From Solirubrobacterales bacterium (GTDB lineage Bacteria; Actinomycetota; Thermoleophilia; Solirubrobacterales; 70-9): DNA of 42,715 nucleotides. Location: NCBI GenBank assembly GCA_021323175.1, contig JAJTCK010000011.1, positions 1 through 42,715 of the forward strand, in the 5' to 3' direction. A program made the translations under genes and the position numbers. The first letter of the stretch is position 1. Each line of letters opens with the position of its first letter. Below the pieces are notes generated by a model that was given only the letters and a program-made list of their open reading frames with translations, was not told the DNA's origin and did not search any database. Of this stretch, positions 16,512-24,330 are shown piece by piece.

Positions 16512-16523
16512 CGGACGCGTCCG
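16512..16523. repeat. 12-bp palindrome upstream of hisIE
   Basis: CGGACGCGTCCG is a perfect 12-base palindrome in the short era-hisIE gap, about 40 bases upstream of the hisIE -10. Position and symmetry would suit a dimeric repressor or activator. It could be chance in GC-rich DNA. Confidence 0.3.
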
Positions 16524-16543
16524 GACGGCGGACGAAGCCTCGG

Positions 16544-17437
16544 TCACTCGATTCCGAGCCGGTCAAGAAGGGCGTCGTCGCGACGCCACTTCGGGCGCAC
16601 CCTGACCCGAAGGTCCAGGAAGACCCTGGCGCCGAGCTCGCGCTCGAGCTGGCCTCGAGCCGCAGTCCCGATCTCCTTGATGCGGGAACCGCCGGCACCG
16701 ATCAGGATCGCCTTCTGGGACTCGGTCTCGGCCCAGATGTGGGAGTGGACCTCGACCAGGCCGTCGTCGCGCTCGATCACACCGTCGATCTCCACCTCGA
16801 CCGCATGGGGAAGCTCCTCGCGTGTCCTCCGCAGCACCTGCTCGCGGATCAGCTCCGCGAGCTGCACCTCGCTGGGCACATCGGATCGCTGGTCCGGCGG
16901 GAACATGAACGGGCCCTCTGGGGTCAGCTCCGCAAGCCGGGCGATCAGTGGCTCGAGGCCATCGCCGGTGCGGGCGCTGATCGGAAAGACCTCGTCCACC
17001 CCGCCCAGCCGGGCGGCCTCCGCGAGGACGGCAGCCGTCTCACCGGTCGTCAGGCGGTCGACCTTGTTGACCGCGCACAGGACCGGCGTATCGGCGTTGG
17101 CGGCGAGCAGGGCCTTCGAGATGAACCTGTCCCCCGGCCCGACCCCCTGCTCCCCGTTCACGACCAGCAGCAGTGTGTCCGAATCGGCGATCTCGCGCTC
17201 CACCCGGCGCTGCATGCGCTCGGTGAGCGCGTCGCGGGGGCGCTGGACGCCCGGCAGGTCGGTCATCACGAGCTGCCACCTCCCCTGTTCATCGGTGGCG
17301 ACGCCGCGGATGGCCCTGCGCGTGGTCTGCGGTCGCTCCGAGACGATCGCGACGTGCGCTCCGACGATGGCGTTCACGAGGGTGGACTTGCCGGCGTTGG
17401 GTCGACCGGCAAGACCCACGAATCCCGCGCGCGTCAC
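16544..17437 (-). CDS. era: GTPase Era
   Basis: A 297-residue Era GTPase that binds 16S rRNA and helps 30S subunit maturation. The G domain has G1 GRPNAGKS (11-18), G3 DLPG (60-63) and G4 NKVD (124-127); G3 normally reads DTPG, a mild deviation that keeps the Asp and Gly. The C-terminal KH domain contains ILIGAGGSRIKEIGTAAR, the GxxG RNA-binding loop. The GTG start at 17437 overlaps the ybeY stop (GTGA), consistent with the conserved phoH-ybeY-era set for ribosome maturation. Confidence 0.96.
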   Translation of the reverse strand: MTRAGFVGLAGRPNAGKSTLVNAIVGAHVAIVSERPQTTRRAIRGVATDEQGRWQLVMTDLPGVQRPRDALTERMQRRVEREIADSDTLLLVVNGEQGVGPGDRFISKALLAANADTPVLCAVNKVDRLTTGETAAVLAEAARLGGVDEVFPISARTGDGLEPLIARLAELTPEGPFMFPPDQRSDVPSEVQLAELIREQVLRRTREELPHAVEVEIDGVIERDDGLVEVHSHIWAETESQKAILIGAGGSRIKEIGTAARGQLERELGARVFLDLRVRVRPKWRRDDALLDRLGIE

Positions 17438-17796
17438 CGTCGCAGCTTCGCCATCACGCGGTCCTGCATCTCCAGCATCTGACCCTCGTCGGTGTCGTGG
17501 TCGAAGCCGCAGAGGTGAAGGGTCCCGTGGACGGCAGCCTCGGCGACGTCTGTCGCCTTGTCCGGGCAGATGAAGATGTCGCCGAGCTCGCGCGGGCCGC
17601 TGTCGGCGGGCTGGGCGTCGATCGGGAAAGCCAGGACGTCAGTGGCCTCATCCACGCCGCGGTGGACGTAGTTTAGGGTCCGCATCCTCCCCTCGTGCAC
17701 CAGCTCGATGGCCAGGTGGCCGTTGTGCACGCCCGCCTCGTCCAGCGCGGCGCTCACCGAAGCGCGCAGCTCGGCCGGGACATCTGAGAGGTCCAT
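17434..17796 (-). CDS. ybeY: Endoribonuclease YbeY
   Basis: A 120-residue single-domain metalloprotein needed for 16S rRNA 3'-end maturation and ribosome quality control. The zinc motif is HGTLHLCGFDH with His90, His94 and His100. TDVLAFPID (52-60) and LGDIFIC (71-77) are other conserved blocks. It is shorter than E. coli YbeY (155 residues), missing part of the N-terminal region, but typical cores are near this size in actinobacteria. It lies 4 bases after phoH and overlaps era by four bases. Confidence 0.95.
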   Translation of the reverse strand: MDLSDVPAELRASVSAALDEAGVHNGHLAIELVHEGRMRTLNYVHRGVDEATDVLAFPIDAQPADSGPRELGDIFICPDKATDVAEAAVHGTLHLCGFDHDTDEGQMLEMQDRVMAKLRR

Positions 17797-17800
17797 CGGC

Positions 17801-18769
17801 TCAGTCCCGCTGCGGTTCTAGTTCGCCGGCGCGCTCCGAGTGCTCACCGTAGGCGGCGACGATCCGCTGCACGAGCTTGTGGCGGACCACGTCCTCGCCG
17901 CCGAAGCGGATGAAGCTGATGTCCTGCACCTGGTCGAGGATGTTTCCAACCTCGATCAGGCCGGACTTCGCCCCCTTCTCCAGATCGATCTGGGTGATGT
18001 CCCCGGTGACGACCATCTTCGAGCCGAAACCGAGCCGCGTCAGGAACATCTTCATCTGCTCCGGGCTCGTGTTCTGTGCCTCGTCGAGGATCACGAAGGA
18101 GTCATTGAGGGTCCGGCCCCGCATGAAGGCCAGGGGGGCCACCTCGATCGTGCCGCGCTCGAAGTAGGAGTTGACCCGCTCCGGGTCGAGCATGTCGTAG
18201 AGCGCGTCGAACAGCGGGCGCAGGTATGGGTCCACCTTGGCCTGGATATCGCCGGGCAGGAAGCCGAGCCGCTCGCCCGCCTCCACCGCGGGCCGGGTCA
18301 AGATCACGCGCTGGACCTCGCCCCGGGAAAGGGCGGCCGCCGCCATCGCGACCGCGAGGAAGGTCTTGCCCGTACCGGCGGGCCCGATCCCGAACGTGAT
18401 GGTGTGGTTGCGGATCGAATCGACGTAGCTCTTCTGGTTGACCGTCTTCGGCGCCACCCGCGTGTTGCGGTGCTGCCAGACGACGTCCTCCAGGATCTCG
18501 GAGGGGCTGCGGCGCTTGTCCAGTGCCCCGGTGACGGCCTCGATCGTGCCGGGTGCGATCTGGTGGCCCTGTTCGATCAGGCCGACGAGCTCGCCCACGA
18601 CGTTCTCGGCGGTCCGCACGTCGCCGGCGTCGCCGTCCAGGGTGAGCACGTTGCCCCTCAGGAACAGCTCGCATCCAAGATGGCCCTCCAGGGTCTTCAG
18701 AACCGCGTCCTCGGACCCCGCGAGCTCGGCGGCGACGTCGTTGTCGATGGTGAGCTGCCGGCGGGCCAA
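17801..18769 (-). CDS. phoH: PhoH family ATPase
   Basis: A 322-residue PhoH-like P-loop ATPase related to superfamily-I helicases; believed to act in RNA metabolism together with YbeY. Walker A is GPAGTGKT (129-136) and Walker B FVILDEAQN (224-232). VVTGDITQIDLEKGAKSGL is the family motif. The N-terminal 70 residues form a KH-like region. The start is a TTG that directly follows the yqeY TAA stop with no gap, so translation is presumably coupled. No other start fits without overlapping yqeY. Confidence 0.94.
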   Translation of the reverse strand: MARRQLTIDNDVAAELAGSEDAVLKTLEGHLGCELFLRGNVLTLDGDAGDVRTAENVVGELVGLIEQGHQIAPGTIEAVTGALDKRRSPSEILEDVVWQHRNTRVAPKTVNQKSYVDSIRNHTITFGIGPAGTGKTFLAVAMAAAALSRGEVQRVILTRPAVEAGERLGFLPGDIQAKVDPYLRPLFDALYDMLDPERVNSYFERGTIEVAPLAFMRGRTLNDSFVILDEAQNTSPEQMKMFLTRLGFGSKMVVTGDITQIDLEKGAKSGLIEVGNILDQVQDISFIRFGGEDVVRHKLVQRIVAAYGEHSERAGELEPQRD

Positions 18770-19216
18770 TTACGCGGTTCCAGAGGGTTTGCCGAGACTC
18801 TCCCGTACCACAGAGCTGACACGCTTGCCGTCGGCGCGGCCGCCCACCTTCGGCATCAGCGCCTTCATCACGTTGCCCATGTCCTTCGGCTCACTCGCCC
18901 CGGTCTGCTGGACCGCGGTGGCGACCAGCTCGCCGAGCTCCTCGTCGGAGAGCTGAGCGGGCAGATAGCCTTCGATCAACTCGGCCTCGGCCTCTTCCGC
19001 GCCGGCGGCGTCGGTCCGACCGCCCTCGCGCAGGGCTTCGGCTGCGTCCAGGCGGCGCTTGCGCTCGCGCTGGAGCGCCGCGACCTCGTCACCCTTGCCC
19101 TCCTTTCCCTCCTGCTGCAGGGCGTTCACGATCATCCGCAGGCGGCCGACCGTGTCCTTCTGCCCGGCCTTCATCGCGGTCTTCACGTCCTCCTGGACCT
19201 GTTCGAGGATGCTCAC
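18770..19216 (-). CDS. yqeY: GatB/YqeY domain-containing protein
   Basis: A 148-residue YqeY protein, similar to the C-terminal tRNA-binding tail of GatB. Conserved parts are EDVKTAMKAGQKDTVGRLRMI at the N-terminus, EAELIEGYLPAQLSDEEL in the middle, and the final KDMGNVMKALMPKVGGRADGKRV. It is thought to affect amidotransferase or tRNA processes; exact role is unknown. It has a GTG start with TACGCT seven bases upstream, so it probably begins the yqeY-phoH-ybeY-era operon. Acidic, charged middle with predicted helices; no membrane segment. Confidence 0.93.
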   Translation of the reverse strand: MSILEQVQEDVKTAMKAGQKDTVGRLRMIVNALQQEGKEGKGDEVAALQRERKRRLDAAEALREGGRTDAAGAEEAEAELIEGYLPAQLSDEELGELVATAVQQTGASEPKDMGNVMKALMPKVGGRADGKRVSSVVRESLGKPSGTA

Positions 19217-19223
19217 GGGCCTA

Positions 19224-19229
19224 AGCGTA
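19224..19229 (-). promoter_or_regulatory. -10 box of yqeY-phoH-ybeY-era
   Basis: TACGCT on the minus strand lies seven bases before the yqeY GTG, inside the 21-base gap after the ykvA-like gene. It fits the TANNNT leaderless pattern. No -35 is obvious. Confidence 0.4.
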
Positions 19230-19237
19230 GTGACCGC

Positions 19238-19702
19238 TCATCCGGACCCGGCGCGCGCCGCCCCGTTCGACTCCATGCCCGCCGCTCGCAGCACCAGGCG
19301 CAGTGAGGCGTCCGGGCCCGGCCATGCCTGGCGAAGCATCTGGGTGGTCGCGCCCCCCACCAGCACCCGCAGCGCGATCGCCAGGATCACTGCGTCATCG
19401 GCCTGCCCGGCGACCGGCAGGAAGTCCGGGATCAGGTCGATCGGGAGCACCAGGTATCCGAGAACCAGCCACAGCATGGCCCGCCGCAGGCGCGAGACCC
19501 TGCGATCGCGGGCAAGGCGGCTCACCATCACGACCGCGTCGGGGATGAAGCCGGCCAGGGCCCGAGCGTCCTCACGCCGGCCAACAGCGATCAGGAACGC
19601 TACGGCGACCGCGTACAGCCCGACCGAGATCAGGAGGACGCCCCAGGGCCACAGGCCGATGCTCACCCCCGAGCTGTCCCCCCCGGCCGCGATCACGGTC
19701 AC
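19238..19702 (-). CDS. YkvA/DUF1232 membrane protein
   Basis: A 154-residue protein with the DUF1232 (YkvA) signature YLVLPIDLIPDFLPVAGQADDA at about 83-104. An N-terminal transmembrane helix covers about 18-40, and hydrophobic helices flank the DUF1232 motif. The function of the family is unknown; members are small bacterial membrane proteins. The GTG start overlaps the murI stop (GTGA at 19699-19702), so it is translated after murI. Confidence 0.85.
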   Translation of the reverse strand: MTVIAAGGDSSGVSIGLWPWGVLLISVGLYAVAVAFLIAVGRREDARALAGFIPDAVVMVSRLARDRRVSRLRRAMLWLVLGYLVLPIDLIPDFLPVAGQADDAVILAIALRVLVGGATTQMLRQAWPGPDASLRLVLRAAGMESNGAARAGSG

Positions 19703-20523
19703 GGCAGCTGCACCAGCTCAACGTCCCCCAGTGGCATCTGCAGGAACCGCGTGCCGAGCTCGCGAAACGCCTGCGGGTCTTGGGTGCACAGGAAGCGGTA
19801 GGTCCCCTCGCCCCGCGACTCCCTGGCGAGACCGCGCTCGGTGAGCACGCGCTGGACCGTGGCGGCGATCGCGTGCCCGGCGCTGACCAAGCGGACGTCG
19901 CGGCCGAGTGTGCGCTGGAGCATCGGCCGGACCAGCGGATAGTGCGTGCAGCCGAGGACCACCGTGTCCACCTCAGCGCGCTGGAAGGGCCCGCAGTAGG
20001 AACGCACCATCTCGACGACGCGGTCTGAGAAGGGGAAACCCCGCTGGATCACCGCCGCCAGGTCGGGTGCCTCGACCTCGGTGATCGTCAGCGGCCGGTG
20101 CTGGGCGCTGAGCGCGCTCCGATACGCCCCACTGCGCACAGTCGCGGGTGTCGCGAGCACCCCAACGTGTCCAGTGTCGGTGACCGCCGCCGCGATCTCG
20201 GCCTCGGGCCCGATCACGCTGACGACCTCGACCCCGGCCTCCGACGCTACCCGGCGCGCGGCCTCCACGCCTGCCGAAGTGGCGGAGTTGCACGCGATCA
20301 CGAGCAACTTTGCCCCGCGCTCGAGCAGGAAGCGGGACACCTGCGCCACCTGCGCGCGCAGCTCCTCCGGACTGCGGGCGCCGTAGGGAAAACGCGCGTC
20401 GTCGCCGAGGTAGACGAAATCCTCCTCGGGCAGCGAGACGAGGCACTCATGCAGGACCGTCAGCCCGCCCACGCCCGAGTCGAACATGGCGATCGGCAGG
20501 CCCGCGTGGATGTCCTGGCTCAT
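19699..20523 (-). CDS. murI: Glutamate racemase
   Basis: A 274-residue cofactor-independent racemase that supplies D-glutamate for peptidoglycan. The two catalytic cysteines are Cys78 in IACNSAT and Cys192 in GCTHYPL; the substrate loop FDSGVGGL (14-21) and GDDARFPYG (40-48) are intact. The ATG at 20523 was chosen because FDSGVGG must be near the N-terminus and TAATCA lies seven bases upstream; a longer frame reaches 20625 but runs into the divergent gene. A ykvA-like gene follows, overlapping. Confidence 0.95.
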   Translation of the reverse strand: MSQDIHAGLPIAMFDSGVGGLTVLHECLVSLPEEDFVYLGDDARFPYGARSPEELRAQVAQVSRFLLERGAKLLVIACNSATSAGVEAARRVASEAGVEVVSVIGPEAEIAAAVTDTGHVGVLATPATVRSGAYRSALSAQHRPLTITEVEAPDLAAVIQRGFPFSDRVVEMVRSYCGPFQRAEVDTVVLGCTHYPLVRPMLQRTLGRDVRLVSAGHAIAATVQRVLTERGLARESRGEGTYRFLCTQDPQAFRELGTRFLQMPLGDVELVQLP

Positions 20524-20530
20524 GGGGTGA

Positions 20531-20536
20531 TGATTA
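20531..20536 (-). promoter_or_regulatory. -10-like box of murI
   Basis: TAATCA on the minus strand, seven bases before the murI ATG, in the 42-base divergent gap. It differs from TANNNT in the last base. The gap is so short that promoters of the two divergent genes must overlap. Confidence 0.35.
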
Positions 20537-20565
20537 CCCACGTGCGTGCGGGGTAGCACGGAGCC

Positions 20566-20892
20566 ATGATCTTGAGCCGAATCACGAGGATGCGCGACAC
20601 TGCCAGAGGCCTGAAGCGCGTCCACGACGCGGGCGGTCCGAAGCGGGTCCGGCTGTTGCGGGTAGAGCGCCCCACGGGGTGGATCATCCCCACCTCTACG
20701 GCGGTGGTCGACGTCGAGACCGAGTCGGGCGACACGGTGCGGATCGACCCGGCGCTGCCGGTGCCCTTCCTGTTCGCCTGGGCTTACAGGCTCGCTCGCA
20801 AGCTCGGCGTGCCCCTCGCCTCGGACGTCGACCCCGATGACGTCAGCTTCGCCGTGCCGGTCCCGTCCTGGGTCTGGCCGGGCGGGCGCTAG
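20566..20892 (+). CDS. Conserved-looking hypothetical protein (108 aa)
   Basis: A 108-residue protein I do not recognise. It starts at ATG 20566 after a CGGAG ribosome-binding-like site; an ATG at 20590 is an alternative. The N-terminal 30 residues are Arg-rich, followed by two beta-rich segments (VRLLRVERPTGWIIP, VVDVETESGDTVRIDP) and a Pro/Phe/Trp segment (PVPFLFAWAYRLARKL) that could be an amphipathic helix. It faces murI divergently and ends overlapping the prmA stop. Codon use fits neighbours, which supports a real gene. No function assigned. Confidence 0.65.
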   Translation: MILSRITRMRDTARGLKRVHDAGGPKRVRLLRVERPTGWIIPTSTAVVDVETESGDTVRIDPALPVPFLFAWAYRLARKLGVPLASDVDPDDVSFAVPVPSWVWPGGR

Positions 20893-21713
20893 CCGCGCCT
20901 CAGCAGCAGCGAGGCCCAGTCGCGGTCCGAGCGGCGGCCAGACTCACGCAGGCCGATCGCCGAGAACGCCTCGGCGACGCCGTCGGCCTCGGTGGCCAGC
21001 ATGCCAGAGCAGACCAGCGTCGCGGGCGCCTCACCGGCTTCGCCCAGGCGGTGCGAGCACTCGCGCAGGAGCGGCGCGGTCAGGTTGGCGGTCACCGCGG
21101 GTGCGCCCGGCAGCGGGCCCTTCCTGACATCCACGCACTCGACCGACAGCGACACGCCGTTGGCAAGGGCGTTTTCCCGAGCGGCCTCGAGCGATGCCTC
21201 CTCGCGGTCACAGGCCGTGACGGGCGCCCAGCCGAGCTTCGACGCAGCGATCGCCAGGACGCCGGATCCGGTCCCCCAGTCGGCCAGCGGGCCGCTGGCC
21301 TCACCGGACTCCGCGAGGCCGACCAGCAACTCCAGGCAGAGCCTCGTGGTCGCGTGGGCCCCCGTGCCGAACGCCCTGCCTGGATCGACGACGACGTCTA
21401 TCAGGCCGTCGGCCGCATCCCACCACGACGGCCGCACCGAGAGCCGTCCCGCAACCTCGATCGGCTTGTGGAAGTCAGCCCAGCGGTCGGCCCAGTCGTC
21501 CGGGATCGCCGTCGTGGTCACCTCGACGCGGGCGTCGCCGGATGAAGCCTCCACGTCCCCCAGGTCCGGGATCTCGCCGGGGGCTCCGTAGATCGCGTAC
21601 TCGACGAACCCCGGGCCCCGCTCCTCCTCGACCCCGTTCGGAGCCAGCTCGAGGAGGCTCGACAGCACCGGCTCGGAGTCCTCGGGGCGGCAGCGGACCG
21701 CCAGCCGGATCAA
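20889..21713 (-). CDS. prmA: Ribosomal protein L11 methyltransferase (PrmA-like)
   Basis: A 274-residue SAM methyltransferase of the PrmA family, which trimethylates ribosomal protein L11. The PrmA signature DPGRAFGTGAHATT (110-123) is present, then SAM motif I DWGTGSGVLAIAA from 145. The acceptor-site motif, usually NILA, reads NLTAPLL. The N-terminal domain (1-90) is shorter and divergent. It starts with TTG at 21711-21713; no better start exists before the in-frame stop. It is 24 bases after dnaJ, the same hrcA-dnaJ-prmA order as in Firmicutes. Confidence 0.92.
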   Translation of the reverse strand: MIRLAVRCRPEDSEPVLSSLLELAPNGVEEERGPGFVEYAIYGAPGEIPDLGDVEASSGDARVEVTTTAIPDDWADRWADFHKPIEVAGRLSVRPSWWDAADGLIDVVVDPGRAFGTGAHATTRLCLELLVGLAESGEASGPLADWGTGSGVLAIAASKLGWAPVTACDREEASLEAARENALANGVSLSVECVDVRKGPLPGAPAVTANLTAPLLRECSHRLGEAGEAPATLVCSGMLATEADGVAEAFSAIGLRESGRRSDRDWASLLLRRG

Positions 21714-21737
21714 GGGCCCCCCGCCTCGCAGCGCAAG

Positions 21738-22826
21738 TCAGTCGGTCCTGGGAGAGGTGGCGGACTCGCGAGCACCGAGCGACTCGTCCAGACGGCGCGC
21801 CAGCTCCTGCTCGTCGTCCCCGAGGTCGCGCGGGACCAACAGCTCCACAACCACGTGCTGGTCGCCGCGCCCACTGCCGCGCAAGGGGGGCAGGCCCATC
21901 CCGGGCAGGCGCAGCACCTCTCCGTGCTGGGATCCTGCCGGGATCTCGACCGTCAGCTCGCCCTCCAGGGTGGGGACGGTCAGCTCGCCTCCAAGCATCG
22001 CGGTGGTAACCGGGACGTCGAGGCGGGTGACAATCTCGGTGCCCTGGCGGATGAAGCGGTCGTCGGCCTCGACCGAGACCTCGACGTACAGGTCGCCCTG
22101 ACGCGCGCCGGGATCGCCGGCGTGCCCAGCGCCGCTGATGCGGATGCGCTGGCCGTCCTCGATCCCAGCGGGCACGTCAATCTCCCAGGTGCGCTCGTCG
22201 GCGACCCGGCCCGCCCCGGAGCAGGTCTCGCACGGCGTCTCGGCGAGCCGCCCGTCGCCGCCACAGACGTTGCACGGCATCGCGCGGACGACCTGGCCGA
22301 AGACGCTGCGCATCTGCTCCTGGACCTGGCCGGTCCCCTCGCAGCGCTCGCAGGCGTGAATCGGCGTACCCGGCTCGGCCCCGTTCCCATGGCAGTGCTC
22401 GCAGACGCTGATTGCCTCGAAGCTGACCTCGCGCCCCGTGCCATCGAGCACGTCGCGAAGCGAGACCTCGACGCCCACCAGGACGTCGCCCCCTGCGGCC
22501 GGGCCGCGGGAGAATCCGCCTCCGAACGCGTCACCGAAGAACGTCTGAAAGATGTCCTGGATGCTCGAGAAGCCCGCGGTCTCCGAGCTCCAGCCTCCGG
22601 CCCGTAATCCGTCGTGCCCGAGCTGGTCATAGGTGCGGCGGCGCCCGGAATCAGACAGGACCTCGTAGGCCTCAGCCGCCGCCTTGAACTTCTCCTCGGC
22701 CTCTGGGTCGTGGGCGTTGACGTCGGGATGAAGCTCGCGCGCCAGGCGCCGGAAGGACTTCTTGATCTCGTCCCCGGACGCCCTTCGGGAGACTCCGAGC
22801 ACCTCGTAGTAGTCGCGCTTCGCCAC
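21738..22826 (-). CDS. dnaJ: Chaperone DnaJ
   Basis: A 362-residue type-I J protein, co-chaperone of DnaK. The J domain (1-70) has HPD at 33-35. A Gly/Phe-rich linker (about 99-112) leads to the zinc-binding domain with four CxxC pairs: 142-145, 159-162, 185-188 and 199-202. C-terminal substrate-binding domains follow to residue 345. It lies 8 bases after hrcA, the usual location of the DnaJ2 copy in actinobacteria; another dnaJ may exist with dnaK-grpE elsewhere (inference). The tail is acidic. Confidence 0.96.
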   Translation of the reverse strand: MAKRDYYEVLGVSRRASGDEIKKSFRRLARELHPDVNAHDPEAEEKFKAAAEAYEVLSDSGRRRTYDQLGHDGLRAGGWSSETAGFSSIQDIFQTFFGDAFGGGFSRGPAAGGDVLVGVEVSLRDVLDGTGREVSFEAISVCEHCHGNGAEPGTPIHACERCEGTGQVQEQMRSVFGQVVRAMPCNVCGGDGRLAETPCETCSGAGRVADERTWEIDVPAGIEDGQRIRISGAGHAGDPGARQGDLYVEVSVEADDRFIRQGTEIVTRLDVPVTTAMLGGELTVPTLEGELTVEIPAGSQHGEVLRLPGMGLPPLRGSGRGDQHVVVELLVPRDLGDDEQELARRLDESLGARESATSPRTD

Positions 22827-22834
22827 CTCAGCCC

Positions 22835-23866
22835 CTACTCGTCGTAGACGATCTCGAAGAACCGCGAGAGCTCGCCGGCGGCCTCGCGCACGGAGGCGAT
22901 CGCGGTCGCGTAATCCATCCGCACGGGCCCGATCACCCCGACCGCGCCCAGGTTCCTGTAGCCCAGACCGTAGTTGGCGCCGACCACGCTGACCGAGCGC
23001 AGCTCCGGCTGCGGGTTTTCGTTGCCGATCCAGACGAACACCGACCGCTCCTCGAGCGCGGACCGCAGCGTGCTGAGGAGGTTGACCCGGCGCTCCAGCG
23101 CCTCCATCAGCTCCTCGGCGTGAGGCAGGTCATCGGAGCGCTGCTCGGAGAGCAGATGCGAGGCGCCGTCGACGTAGAGCGTCTCCTCGGCAGCCGAGTC
23201 CTCGATACTCGTGAACGCCGAGGAGATCTCGTGGAGGAAGCTTCGCTCGCTCAAACCCAGCTCGGGGTCGGCCAGCCGCGAGACCGCCACGCGGGCGCCC
23301 AGGGCCAGTCCCACCAGGCGCTCGTTCAGGTAGCTCGCCGCCCATTCCACAATCCCGGGATCCACGTCGGCTGCGAAGGTGAAGACGCGCTTGGAGACGA
23401 CGCCGTTCGAGGCGATCACCACCACCATCACCCTCCGGGGCTGCAGCAGCAGGACCTCGACGCGGTGGATGGTGGCCGTGTTGAGCGGTGGCGCGCTGAC
23501 GAGCGCGACCAGGTCGGTCACCCTGGAGAGCTCGGCGGTCGTCTCGCGGATGGCCGACTCGACCTCGCGTCGCATCTGCGAGAGCCGCATTTCGCCCTGA
23601 CCGGGCGCCGGGAGCGACCTCGACCGCTTCAGCAGCTGCTCGACGTAGAAACGGTAGCCCGCGTCGGTCGGAATCCTGCCGGCCGAGGTGTGGGGGTGAG
23701 TCAGGAAGCCGTGATCCTCGAGGGTCGCCAGCTCGGCCCTGATGGTCGAGGGGCTCCACTGGACCCCGTGGTCGGATGCGAGCGCTCGCGACCCGACCGG
23801 CCTGCCACCGCGCACGTAATCCTCGACCAACGCGCCGAGAATCGCCTGTTGGCGTTCGCTCAACAT
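22835..23866 (-). CDS. hrcA: Heat-inducible transcription repressor HrcA
   Basis: A 343-residue HrcA, the repressor that binds CIRCE operators upstream of chaperone genes and is kept active by GroEL. The N-terminal winged helix (1-80) contains VGSRALASDHGVQWSPSTIRAELATLEDHGFLTHPHTSAGRIPTD-type sequence, matching the family; the GAF-like and insertion domains follow, with the terminal GVIGPVRMDYATAIASV block. It starts at ATG 23866 with TAGACT seven bases upstream. No CIRCE inverted repeat is visible upstream of it, unlike most hrcA genes. Confidence 0.95.
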   Translation of the reverse strand: MLSERQQAILGALVEDYVRGGRPVGSRALASDHGVQWSPSTIRAELATLEDHGFLTHPHTSAGRIPTDAGYRFYVEQLLKRSRSLPAPGQGEMRLSQMRREVESAIRETTAELSRVTDLVALVSAPPLNTATIHRVEVLLLQPRRVMVVVIASNGVVSKRVFTFAADVDPGIVEWAASYLNERLVGLALGARVAVSRLADPELGLSERSFLHEISSAFTSIEDSAAEETLYVDGASHLLSEQRSDDLPHAEELMEALERRVNLLSTLRSALEERSVFVWIGNENPQPELRSVSVVGANYGLGYRNLGAVGVIGPVRMDYATAIASVREAAGELSRFFEIVYDE

Positions 23867-23873
23867 GCTGAAG

Positions 23874-23879
23874 AGTCTA
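23874..23879 (-). promoter_or_regulatory. TAGACT -10 box of hrcA-dnaJ-prmA
   Basis: TAGACT on the minus strand ends seven bases before the hrcA ATG, implying a leaderless transcript. The same hexamer is found before hadA-like, holA and leuS. Confidence 0.55.
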
Positions 23880-23884
23880 GGAGC

Positions 23885-23899
23885 GGCGGCAGCGCCGCC
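23885..23899. repeat. GC-rich inverted repeat between hadB-like gene and hrcA
   Basis: GGCGGC-AGC-GCCGCC forms a perfect six-base stem in the 47-base gap. It may end transcription of the upstream dehydratase pair (no U-tract follows) or act as an operator, because it lies where the -35/-10 spacer of hrcA would be. Confidence 0.4.
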
Positions 23900-23913
23900 T
23901 GCCGAAGAAAGTG

Positions 23914-24309
23914 TCAGCCGGGCCGGATCTCGGCTTCAGCGTTGCGAATCAGCTGGTTGCCGCCCTGAGCGGCGACCGTGTCGACCACGATCCGGTCGTC
24001 CCCGGCTTCCTTGACTGTGCCGGTCACGACCAGCTCCTGCTCCGGGAAGCCCATCCCTCGAAACTGCACCGAAAGGCGCTTCAGCGCCCTCGGATCGCCA
24101 CCGGCGACGGCCGCATTGGCACGCGCGACCTGGGCCATCATCCATAGCCCGTGCAGGATGTTCGTGGGGAGCCCGACGGCCGTCGCGAACTCCTTGTCGA
24201 TGTGAATTGGGTTGAAGTCCCCCGAGGCCCCCGCGTAGCGGTGCGGCAGGTACTTGTCCGGTGTGGTCCGCAGCTCCGGGATCGAGTCCCCCGCCTTGAG
24301 ATCGGTCAT
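23914..24309 (-). CDS. MaoC-like hot-dog dehydratase (HadB-like subunit)
   Basis: A 131-residue single hot-dog protein of the R-hydratase/HadB type. The catalytic pair is in YAGASGDFNPIHIDKEFA (about 25-42): Asp31 and His36. GLPTNILHGLWMMAQVAR is the central helix and cap. HadAB complexes dehydrate (3R)-hydroxyacyl thioesters in fatty-acid elongation. It follows the HadA-like gene by 21 bases, and together they would form the heterodimer in which this chain carries the catalytic residues. The exact acyl substrate cannot be told. Confidence 0.85.
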   Translation of the reverse strand: MTDLKAGDSIPELRTTPDKYLPHRYAGASGDFNPIHIDKEFATAVGLPTNILHGLWMMAQVARANAAVAGGDPRALKRLSVQFRGMGFPEQELVVTGTVKEAGDDRIVVDTVAAQGGNQLIRNAEAEIRPG

Positions 24310-24330
24310 GGTCGCAACCTCCTCGGGGCC

